Source: an uncultured Amylibacter sp. (GTDB lineage Bacteria; Pseudomonadota; Alphaproteobacteria; Rhodobacterales; Rhodobacteraceae). Taken from it: a DNA stretch of 6,709 bases. Location: the NCBI GenBank assembly GCA_938001995.1, contig CALLAV010000133.1:1-6709 (forward strand), read 5' to 3'. The notes beneath the pieces are model-generated. The model was not told the DNA's origin. It saw only the letters and a program-made list of their open reading frames with translations, and did no database searches. Shown piece by piece: positions 1 through 5,541 of the stretch. A program made the position numbers and the translations under genes. Position 1 is the first letter of the stretch; each line of letters opens with the position of its first letter.

Positions 1-742
1 GGATGCGGCGAGGGTTGTTTTCTGTGTCTTCTAGAAAGGTGCGGAGCCAAGTGGCGCATTCGGACTGGCCTGCGGCTGGGCGCAGCGCGTTGGCTTGTTC
101 GGACAGCACGTCACGGTTGGCGTCATAGCCGATATAAGTGAAGAGGAGCGCATGATGGGCCATGCGCAGGGGTGTTTGTGCAGCTGGTAGGGCGTTAGCG
201 GTGAGGGCGATGGTGAGGCCCGTGTGGTTGATCAGGGCCATGGCGTCTTTGGCATGAAGTGGCGGCGCATTTGGCACGTCGCAAATTTGCAGCGCCCAAG
301 GAGCGAGTTGTGTGAGGTCGCCTGCGCCTATCGAACCGTATTGCGGGATGGTTGGGGACACACCCGTGTTAAAGCAATTCACCAAGTGGTCGAATACAGC
401 GGGACTGATGCCTGAATGTCCTTTGGCGGCGGATAAGATGCGATACAAGAGAACGGCGCGGCCTGTTTTTGACGCAAGGGGTGGGCCGACTGCCGTAGAC
501 CGGCCCATCAGAATTTGGCGCTGAAAGGCGGTAATTTCCGAGGGAGACAGGCGGTGACCGAGGTTCGCACCGAGGCCTGTGTTAAGGCCATAGACAGGGG
601 TATCGCCAGCGGCGGCGGTGTCTATGTGTTGGCGCGCTGTTTGTAAGCGTTTGGTAATGTCGGGGCTGACGTTGAGCTGTGTGTCGCCTTCAACTGCGGC
701 CATAAACTCCGCAAGGCTTATTGTGCCGCCGTCAATCTGCAT
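1..742 (-). CDS. Aromatic amino-acid lyase-like protein (HAL/PAL superfamily), N-terminal 247 residues, cut by window edge
   Basis: The reading frame starts at the ATG at 742-740 and stays open to the left edge, so the C-terminal half is missing (family members are usually about 500 residues). Visible family landmarks are YGLNTGLG at residues 51-58, where Tyr51 matches the catalytic Tyr of HutH; QYGSIGAGDLTQLA at 134-147, the region of the MIO cofactor; ALINHTG at 169-175, with Asn172 matching the conserved Asn; and ALRPAAGQ at 219-226. Canonical enzymes read GSVGASGDL at the MIO site, and here the Ser is absent (GAGDL). The conserved SHAAGVG segment is replaced by RSTAVG (81-86), so its His is also missing. 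Known members use MIO to eliminate ammonia from His, Phe or Tyr; this protein may be a divergent lyase or a non-lyase homologue. There is no clear ribosome binding site. The start overlaps the stop of the upstream gene as TGATG, which suggests translational coupling. Confidence 0.85.
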   Translation of the reverse strand, partial: MQIDGGTISLAEFMAAVEGDTQLNVSPDITKRLQTARQHIDTAAAGDTPVYGLNTGLGANLGHRLSPSEITAFQRQILMGRSTAVGPPLASKTGRAVLLYRILSAAKGHSGISPAVFDHLVNCFNTGVSPTIPQYGSIGAGDLTQLAPWALQICDVPNAPPLHAKDAMALINHTGLTIALTANALPAAQTPLRMAHHALLFTYIGYDANRDVLSEQANALRPAAGQSECATWLRTFLEDTENNPRRI

Positions 743-1758
743 CAATAGAACCGCAGTCGTTGACCAACGCCCATGGCCTTCGCTTTGGTCAGCATGGCAT
801 GGCCAAGGGCGATGTCGGACAAGGACAGGCCACGATGCCAGAAGAGGATGGTTTCGTCGTCTGACTTGCGGGCAGGTTTTACGCCTGCTACGATTTGGCC
901 CAACTCCGCATGCAGGGTTTCTGCGGTGATGCGGCCTGTGTCCACATGTTCGCGCAGAGAACCGAATTTGCCAAAGGCTTGGCCCCAATCGTCCATCACG
1001 ACCTTGGCCATGATGTCGGTGAGATTGAGTTCAACGGCGGACATGGTGCCGTAAGGAATGACAAGCGCACCAGGTTTAATCCAGTCGGTTTTGAACAGCG
1101 GTGTGGGTTCAGACAGGCGCGAGGCTTCGACCATGATGTCCGCGCCTTCTAGGCAGTCTTGCCAGTTGTCGGTGACAATGATTTTGCGGCCTAAGTCTGC
1201 TTCTAACTTGGCGGCAAAGGCTTCGCGGCTTTCTGGGCGGCGGGAATGGACGCGGACCTCGTCAAAATCGAACAGATGGCACAGCAGGCGCACGTTCCAA
1301 TAGGCCGTGCCCCGTGCACCTATATGGGCGAGGATTTTAGGGTTCTTTGGCGCAAGGTATTTTGCGCCGATAGCTGTCACCGCGCCCGTACGCATGTCAG
1401 TGATACCGCCTGCTTCGACGATGGCTTTGGGGGCGCCGTTGCGTGGATCGAACAGTGTAAGGATACCGTATTCCGACGGGCGGTTCTCCAAGTAATTTGG
1501 AACGAAATCGCCAACGACTTTGGTGCCAGCGGAATCGATATCCTCGCCGATCCAACCGCGCAAAACGTTGAAATGTCCTTCGACACCAGCGCGCGGATGG
1601 ATGTGCATGCGGGGTTCAATCGACGTTTCGCCGCGCCCCTGCATGGCGAGGCTGTCCTCAATGGCCGCGAGAATCTCTGCGTCGGTCAAGCCGAGGGCTT
1701 CGATATCAAAGCGGTTGAGGAAATCGAGGTAAACGGGGGGTGTATTTTCAGGAACCAT
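742..1758 (-). CDS. Ornithine cyclodeaminase / mu-crystallin family NAD(P)-dependent protein
   Basis: The protein has 338 residues from the start chosen here, usual for the family. Matches to the fold are GTKVV (residues 78-82, substrate-side Lys80), ITDMRTGAVTA (119-129, with Arg123 where the family binds the substrate carboxylate), a Rossmann turn GARGTAYWN (137-145), SRRPESREAF (162-171) and ADIMVEASRLSEP (196-208). The nucleotide loop is G-A-R-G-T-A, not the common G-x-G-x-x-A, so it belongs to a divergent branch. Family reactions include ornithine cyclodeamination, alanine or other amino-acid dehydrogenation and ketimine reduction; the substrate here is unknown. An in-frame ATG at 1863 would add 35 residues. 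I prefer 1758 because that extension has low third-position GC, would fill the divergent promoter gap and lacks a ribosome binding site. The ATG at 1758 has no strong site either, so the start is uncertain. The gene is coupled to the lyase-like gene downstream. Confidence 0.86.
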   Translation of the reverse strand: MVPENTPPVYLDFLNRFDIEALGLTDAEILAAIEDSLAMQGRGETSIEPRMHIHPRAGVEGHFNVLRGWIGEDIDSAGTKVVGDFVPNYLENRPSEYGILTLFDPRNGAPKAIVEAGGITDMRTGAVTAIGAKYLAPKNPKILAHIGARGTAYWNVRLLCHLFDFDEVRVHSRRPESREAFAAKLEADLGRKIIVTDNWQDCLEGADIMVEASRLSEPTPLFKTDWIKPGALVIPYGTMSAVELNLTDIMAKVVMDDWGQAFGKFGSLREHVDTGRITAETLHAELGQIVAGVKPARKSDDETILFWHRGLSLSDIALGHAMLTKAKAMGVGQRLRFY

Positions 1759-1880
1759 ATCAAGAGTGGTAACGCCGAAAGTATCGTTGGGGAAGTCGCG
1801 TTTTAAAGTTGTAGCAATTCGAGAAGTTTTGCCTTTAGGTAGACGCGGGAGACACCAAGCCATTTTTAAGGGAGGACACC
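1759..1880. promoter_or_regulatory. Divergent intergenic region with the acyl-CoA synthetase ribosome binding site
   Basis: This 122-base gap separates the minus-strand cyclodeaminase gene from the plus-strand synthetase and should hold promoters for both. A strong Shine-Dalgarno sequence AAGGGAGGA (1868-1876) sits just before the ATG at 1881. A near copy, GGGAGACACCA (1847-1857), precedes the real GGGAGGACACCA (1870-1881). I see no -35/-10 pair good enough to name on either strand. If the cyclodeaminase starts at 1863 the true gap shrinks to 17 bases and the promoters must lie inside coding sequence. Confidence 0.5.
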
Positions 1881-3572
1881 ATGGACCAGCCGTGGACCAA
1901 ATACTTTTCCGACGAAGCCAAAAACTTTGACCTTGCCAACATGGGAGCGTCGCGGTTCTCGGACCTGCTGGATGCCTCTGCTGCGGCGCATGGGGACAAG
2001 CCTGCTATGACGACCATTCTGCCCACAGGGGCGGAGGCGACGATTTCGTTCAATCAGCTGAAGTCCGAGGCGGAAGCCTTCGCCGTCTATCTGCGTGAAG
2101 TGTTGAAACTGAACGGTGGGGACACCGTGGCGGTGATGACGGCCAATTGTATCGGGTTTGGCGTTGCTTGTATGGGTATCGCGAAGGCGGGGTGCATTAG
2201 TACGAATGTGAACCCGCTTTATACCGCGCCTGAGTTGGAGCATCAGTTAAACGACAGTGGCGCGAAGGTGTTGGTGATCATTGATCTGTTTGGCGACAAG
2301 GTGGATCAGGTGGTCCACAAGACGGGTGTAGAAACCGTAATCACGCTGTCTCTGCTGGAGTTTTTCCCGGGGTTGAAGCGGGCCATTCTGGGCTTTGTCC
2401 TTAAAAAAGTGAAAAAGGTCATTCCCGACATGCGCACGTCCCATGTGACGATGAAGGCGGCCTTGGCGGCGGGCAAAGCAGCGTCAGGTGACATTGCCGG
2501 TTACACAGCAAATGTGAAGCCGACGGATGTGGCGCTCTATCAATACACCAGCGGGACAACGGGGCGCTCCAAAGGTGCGGAGCTTACACATCAGTCTGTG
2601 ATCGCCAATGCCTATCAGGCGGAGTTGATGACCAGCGATTTGATGAGCGGAAACGGCGAGACGGTTTTGGTGATCCTGCCGCTTTATCACATCACAGCGT
2701 TTTCTCTAATTTTTATCGCAGGTTTGCGCACAGGTGCGCATAGCGTTCTGATCCCAAGCCCGCGTCCACCTTCAAACCTGAAGGCGGCGTTTGAAAAGCA
2801 CAAAGTGACGTGGTTCACGGGGATCAACACGCTTTATGCCGCGCTGTTGGTGGAAGACTGGGCCAAGCCAGAGCTGTTCAAGGACGTTCGTTTTTGCGGT
2901 TCGGGTGGCGCGGCACAAACCACAGGAGTGGCGCAGAAATGGGAAGACAAATTTGGCATCCCGATCCGTCAGGGCTGGGGCATGACCGAATGTTGCGGTG
3001 TGATGACGTTTAATCCGTCTGGCGACAACCGTTTGGGGTCTGTGGGTGTGCCAGTGCCAGGGATGGAAGTGCGCATTGTGGACGACAACAGCAAGGATGT
3101 GCCGCTGGGTGAACCGGGCGAAGTGATTGGTCGTGGGCCGACAATCATGAAGGGCTACATCAACCGCCCAGACGCCACGGCCGAGACCATTGTGGACGGA
3201 TGGCTGCATTCTGGCGACATCGGCGTGATGGATGCCGACGGGTATATCGAGATCGTGGATCGCAAAAAGGACATGATTTTGGTGTCAGGCTTTAACGTGG
3301 CTCCGAACGAAATTGAGGACACGATTTCAACAATGGCAGGCGTTGTACAGGTGGGCGTGGTTGGCTATCCTGACGACAAAACAGGCGAGGCCGTGGCCGC
3401 ATTTATCGTGCGTGCAGACGACAGCGTAACCGAAGACAGCGTGCGCGAAGTCTGCAAAGCTGGGCTGACGAACTATAAAGTGCCTAAGCGGATTGAGTTT
3501 GTCGACGAGGTGCCTGTGACGTTGAGCGGCAAGGTACTACGACGAGAGTTAAGAGAGACGCATTTGTCGTAG
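1881..3572 (+). CDS. Acyl-CoA synthetase (AMP-forming, ANL superfamily), probably long- or medium-chain fatty-acid type
   Basis: A complete 563-residue adenylate-forming enzyme. It activates a carboxylic acid with ATP to an acyl-AMP, then transfers the acyl group to CoA. Visible motifs in order are the phosphate loop YTSGTTGRSKG (222-232), LPLYHI (266-271, the usual A4 His position), GWGMTE (375-380, A5), GWLHSGDIG (440-448, with Asp446 for ribose binding), RKKDMILVSG (461-470, including the hinge region) and LSGKVLRREL (548-557, with Lys551, the adenylation lysine). All key residues are present, so it should be active. No signal peptide is evident; a hydrophobic stretch at 265-282 is part of the fold. 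The ribosome binding site GGAGG lies 5 bases before the ATG. It is divergent from the cyclodeaminase/lyase-like pair, but a shared pathway is only inferred. Chain length or substrate cannot be read from sequence; an aryl or short-chain acid is possible. Confidence 0.94.
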   Translation: MDQPWTKYFSDEAKNFDLANMGASRFSDLLDASAAAHGDKPAMTTILPTGAEATISFNQLKSEAEAFAVYLREVLKLNGGDTVAVMTANCIGFGVACMGIAKAGCISTNVNPLYTAPELEHQLNDSGAKVLVIIDLFGDKVDQVVHKTGVETVITLSLLEFFPGLKRAILGFVLKKVKKVIPDMRTSHVTMKAALAAGKAASGDIAGYTANVKPTDVALYQYTSGTTGRSKGAELTHQSVIANAYQAELMTSDLMSGNGETVLVILPLYHITAFSLIFIAGLRTGAHSVLIPSPRPPSNLKAAFEKHKVTWFTGINTLYAALLVEDWAKPELFKDVRFCGSGGAAQTTGVAQKWEDKFGIPIRQGWGMTECCGVMTFNPSGDNRLGSVGVPVPGMEVRIVDDNSKDVPLGEPGEVIGRGPTIMKGYINRPDATAETIVDGWLHSGDIGVMDADGYIEIVDRKKDMILVSGFNVAPNEIEDTISTMAGVVQVGVVGYPDDKTGEAVAAFIVRADDSVTEDSVREVCKAGLTNYKVPKRIEFVDEVPVTLSGKVLRRELRETHLS

Positions 3573-3808
3573 AGGCTGCCTCTAAGTCAGCATTAAAACC
3601 GGACGCTAGAGTGAAAAACCGTTTTCGCACGATCCCTGTCTAGGGACTTGTCATCTCATTCGCTTCAAATACCTCTGGCACATGGTATTAAGTCAAGGAA
3701 ATCACCTCTGATAACAAACAATGCTCTTTGGACGTGTGCGTTGGCGAAGGCTATTTAGAGTTCGGCAACACGAAAACCTGACGGTTGTAGCGCATGGAAG
3801 GATATTTA
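3573..3808. other. Noncoding gap with small hairpins and a dyad, between synthetase and ankyrin gene
   Basis: No convincing gene lies here. A 6-bp hairpin overlaps the synthetase stop (TAGAGG 3570-3575 with CCTCTA 3579-3584) but has no T-run. It is followed by an imperfect dyad at 3611-3630 (GTG..AAAA / TTTT..CAC) and TCCCT-GTCT-AGGGA at 3633-3646. Any of these could help end the synthetase transcript, but none is a textbook terminator. Further on is the operator-like dyad AATACC-N10-GGTATT (3668-3689). A weak promoter candidate for the ankyrin gene is TTGGAC (3728-3733) and TATTTA (3752-3757) with an 18-base spacer; it matches consensus poorly. Confidence 0.4.
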
Positions 3809-4279
3809 ATGAAACCCAGCCAAGTAATGACGCATATCTCCATGGCGGAAATGCGCGGAACATCTCTTGATGACTTAAAGGCAATGCTTGCGAATGAAGA
3901 TTTTTCGCAAGGTGATGAGTTTGGTAGTTTTCCGATCCATGACATCGCAACGGTTAAGCGTGACCTCGTTGATTTTGCAGTTGAACGTGGCGCTGATGTG
4001 AACATCCGAAATGGAGAGGGCTATACCCCGCTTCACATCGCAATCGCTCATGTGAATGAAGACGTCGTCTCTTCGCTCTTGCGTCATGGTGCGCAGCTTG
4101 ATCTTTCGGACCGCTATGGAAACATTCCCTTGGTGTCAGCTGTCTACGAAGGGAAAAAGGCATCCAATGTCATCCGTATGTTGCGCGACGCTGGCGCTGA
4201 CCCAGACGCCAAAGGTTCAAACGGACGCAGCGCACGCGAGATGGACAATTGGAACAGTATCGCCGGAGATCAAGGGTAA
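3809..4279 (+). CDS. Small ankyrin-repeat protein
   Basis: A 156-residue protein made almost entirely of ankyrin repeats. The clearest unit is GYTPLHIAIAH (71-81) followed by LLRHGAQLDLSD (90-101), preceded by a unit ending in AVERGADVNIRN (57-68). A third unit has YGNIPLVSAVYEG (103-115) and LRDAGADPDAKG (125-136), then a partial fourth, NGRSAREM (138-145). Residues 7-36 look like a degenerate first repeat. There is no signal peptide or membrane segment, so it is probably cytoplasmic. Ankyrin repeats bind partner proteins; no enzymatic domain is present. Small bacterial ankyrin proteins are often immunity proteins or orphan binding partners, but no toxin gene is next to it, so the role is unknown. 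The start at 3809 is preferred because GGAAGGA (3796-3802) is a good ribosome binding site six bases upstream. An ATG at 3794 would add five residues and consume that site. Confidence 0.85.
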   Translation: MKPSQVMTHISMAEMRGTSLDDLKAMLANEDFSQGDEFGSFPIHDIATVKRDLVDFAVERGADVNIRNGEGYTPLHIAIAHVNEDVVSSLLRHGAQLDLSDRYGNIPLVSAVYEGKKASNVIRMLRDAGADPDAKGSNGRSAREMDNWNSIAGDQG

Positions 4280-4339
4280 GACTTGCATTGAGGTGTCAGA
4301 GATTTGCTCTGCCAGAAGTTTTGCACGAACTTGCGCCAC

Positions 4340-4370
4340 AAACCCATCGTGAAACGAAGTCTGGTTTTTT
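4340..4370 (+). terminator. Weak intrinsic terminator candidate after the ankyrin gene
   Basis: AAA-c-CCA-TCGT (4340-4350) can pair with ACGA (4354-4357) and TGG-TTT (4362-4367), with a 4-base bulge on the 3' side and a single bulged C on the 5' side. A run of six T at 4365-4370 follows directly and partly overlaps the outer stem. It lies 60 bases past the ankyrin stop. The interrupted, AT-closed stem makes it a weak call. Confidence 0.3.
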
Positions 4371-4573
4371 CCACGTCTCTATCCATCAATTGCAGGCCAG
4401 ACATTCCTGCTGGTCGCAGAATCAGTCAGATTGGGCTCTTAGCGGGCATTGGTTTGGCATTTCCACCCATCCCTACTTGACGAAACGCTACTTCCCCCGT
4501 AAGGCACGACTTCCTTAATGAATCGGTCACTTTTTGCCCTATGGGTGATTCGCCCCTGACGTTTTGGAAATCG

Positions 4574-4602
4574 GCCCGACGCCGTGGTGGTGTTGGGCTT
4601 TT
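4574..4602 (+). terminator. Terminator-like hairpin in the rpsM leader (attenuator or upstream terminator)
   Basis: GCCCGACGCC (4574-4583) pairs with GGTGTTGGGC (4589-4598) over 10 bp, including two G-U pairs, around a 5-base loop GTGGT. TTTT follows at 4599-4602, then GTTG. It lies about 55 bases before the rpsM ribosome binding site. If the operon promoter is upstream, this would act as an attenuator; if the promoter is downstream, it ends readthrough from the left. The sequence alone does not decide. Confidence 0.6.
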
Positions 4603-4614
4603 GTTGTGAAAAAA

Positions 4615-4650
4615 GGTTCTGGCAAGACGGAACCGCAACCTTGAAGGAAG
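4615..4650 (+). promoter_or_regulatory. rpsM: Hairpin next to the rpsM ribosome binding site
   Basis: GGTTCTG (4615-4621) pairs with CGGAACC (4628-4634), 7 bp with one T-G pair and a 6-base loop. A competing pairing, AAGGTT (4613-4618) with AACCTT (4637-4642), uses the same 5' strand. The Shine-Dalgarno sequence GAAGGAAG (4643-4650) follows at once, seven bases before the TTG start. This arrangement could affect access to the ribosome binding site; regulation is inferred only. Confidence 0.4.
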
Positions 4651-4657
4651 ACGCACT

Positions 4658-5026
4658 TTGGCACGTATTGCTGGCGTGAACTTGCCGACCCACAAACGGG
4701 TCCCAATCGCCCTCACTTATATTCACGGTATCGGACACACATCCGCTGCTAAGATTTGCGACGAAACTGGTATCGACGTTACACGTCGTATCAATGAACT
4801 GTCTGATGCAGAAGTTCTGAAAGTTCGCGAATTCATCGATGCAAACTTTGACGTAGAAGGTGATCTGCGTCGTGAAGTTTCCATGAACATCAAACGTCTG
4901 ATGGACCTTGGCTGCTATCGCGGTCTGCGTCATCGTCGCGGCTTGCCTGTTCGTGGTCAGCGCACACACACAAACGCACGTACTCGTAAGGGCCCAGCCC
5001 GCGCGATTGCTGGCAAGAAGAAATAA
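4658..5026 (+). CDS. rpsM: 30S ribosomal protein S13
   Basis: A complete 122-residue S13, normal length. It sits at the head of the small subunit and contacts the P-site tRNA and intersubunit bridges. The N-terminal ARIAGVNLP (2-10), ALTYIHGIG (18-26), [18 protein letters not shown] (86-103) and the basic tail ending KK are diagnostic. The start codon is TTG (4658-4660). No ATG in frame gives a plausible N-terminus, and GAAGGAAG at 4643-4650 is well placed. It is the first gene of the alpha operon cluster here. The gene upstream is an ankyrin protein, where alphaproteobacteria usually have adk. The S11 gene follows after 13 bases. Confidence 0.98.
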   Translation: MARIAGVNLPTHKRVPIALTYIHGIGHTSAAKICDETGIDVTRRINELSDAEVLKVREFIDANFDVEGDLRREVSMNIKRLMDLGCYRGLRHRRGLPVRGQRTHTNARTRKGPARAIAGKKK

Positions 5027-5039
5027 GGGGGGCTGATCG

Positions 5040-5429
5040 ATGGCACGCGAAAAACTACGCGCTAAGAAGAAGATCAAAAAGAACATCACCACTGGTGTTG
5101 CTCATGTGAACTCCTCTTTCAACAACACAAAGATCTTGATTGCAGATGCCCAAGGCAACGCAATCGCATGGTCTTCTGCTGGGACTATGGGCTTCAAAGG
5201 CTCGCGTAAATCCACACCTTATGCAGCACAGATGGCTGCCGAAGATGCTGGTAAAAAAGCGCAAGAGCACGGCGTGAAAACGCTGGAAGTTGAAGTTCAA
5301 GGTCCAGGTTCTGGTCGTGAAAGTGCGCTGCGCGCATTAGCAGCGGTTGGCTTCAACATCACATCTATCCGTGACGTGACCCCGATTGCTCACAACGGCT
5401 GTCGCCCACCAAAGCGCCGTCGGGTTTAA
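5040..5429 (+). CDS. rpsK: 30S ribosomal protein S11
   Basis: A complete 129-residue S11, normal length. It binds 16S rRNA in the platform of the small subunit near the E site. Diagnostic segments are [12 protein letters not shown] (19-30), [10 protein letters not shown] (55-64), [15 protein letters not shown] (86-100) and [12 protein letters not shown] (118-129). Asn119-Gly120 corresponds to the site converted to isoaspartate in E. coli S11. The N-terminus is strongly basic (KKKIKK, 9-14). The ATG follows an AAGGGGGG ribosome binding site (5025-5032) that overlaps the rpsM stop region, so expression is tied to rpsM. A strong terminator-like hairpin follows 17 bases after the stop. Confidence 0.99.
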   Translation: MAREKLRAKKKIKKNITTGVAHVNSSFNNTKILIADAQGNAIAWSSAGTMGFKGSRKSTPYAAQMAAEDAGKKAQEHGVKTLEVEVQGPGSGRESALRALAAVGFNITSIRDVTPIAHNGCRPPKRRRV

Positions 5430-5446
5430 TCTGACAGATATTCTTA

Positions 5447-5479
5447 CGGAACCGTACATTCGTGCGGTTCCGGATTTTT
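5447..5479 (+). terminator. Strong terminator-like hairpin between rpsK and rpoA
   Basis: CGGAACCGTAC (5447-5457) pairs with GTGCGGTTCCG (5462-5472): 11 bp with one T-G pair and an ATTC loop. Two bases later comes a run of five T (5475-5479). This has the form of an intrinsic terminator, yet it lies inside the alpha operon, only 17 bases after the rpsK stop. It probably lets through part of the transcription, lowering rpoA relative to rpsM and rpsK, or serves as a processing site. Confidence 0.7.
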
Positions 5480-5494
5480 AAATACCCCTCGGGT

Positions 5495-5526
5495 GTTCCC
5501 GACCACACCGGATCCGGTCGGCGAAC
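5495..5526 (+). promoter_or_regulatory. rpoA: Second hairpin in the rpoA leader, just before the ribosome binding site
   Basis: GTTCCCGACC (5495-5504) pairs with GGTCGGCGAAC (5516-5526) over 10 bp with one bulged C at 5522. The loop and inner flank hold the perfect palindrome ACCGGATCCGGT (5507-5518). A competing small hairpin, TCGGG-TGTT-CCCGA (5489-5502), shares bases with it. The rpoA Shine-Dalgarno sequence GGAGG (5533-5537) begins seven bases downstream. A role in translation or RNA stability is inferred. Confidence 0.5.
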
Positions 5527-5541
5527 GAGAATGGAGGCACT

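Larger units (their letters stand above)
4280..4657. other. 378-base noncoding region: ankyrin gene 3' flank and rpsM leader
   Basis: No open frame here has coding character I recognise on either strand. The first part holds a weak terminator candidate for the ankyrin gene (4340-4370) and a GCAGG/CCTGC inverted repeat (4392-4396 with 4406-4410). The second part should contain the promoter and leader of the alpha operon. TTGACG at 4477-4482 is a good -35 match, but the -10 at the right distance (TAAGGC, 4500-4505) is poor. Further down are GGTCAC/GTGATT (4525-4530 with 4545-4550, two G-U pairs), the strong hairpin at 4574-4598 and the hairpin at 4615-4634. No remnant of adk or secY was recognised. 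Confidence 0.55.

Noticed and set aside
1246..1806. 186-codon plus-strand open frame opposite the cyclodeaminase-family gene
   Set aside because: The minus strand has clear family motifs over the same bases. The plus frame has none and is an antisense shadow.
2772..3209. 145-codon minus-strand open frame inside the synthetase gene
   Set aside because: It is antisense to conserved A5 and neighbouring motifs of the synthetase, and the protein shows no recognisable features.
3677..3691. TGGCAC motif resembling the -24 element of a sigma-54 promoter
   Set aside because: The required GC at the -12 position is absent at the right spacing.
4249..4518. 89-codon plus-strand frame overlapping the end of the ankyrin gene and the noncoding gap
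   Set aside because: It starts inside the ankyrin gene in another frame, has no ribosome binding site and contains no known motif. I looked for a transposase remnant and could not support one.
4439..5092. 217-codon minus-strand open frame covering rpsM, with a hydrophobic N-terminus that resembles a signal peptide
   Set aside because: It lies antisense to the unmistakable S13 gene. The hydrophobic start comes from reverse-reading Lys/Arg-rich codons of S11, and no family is recognisable.
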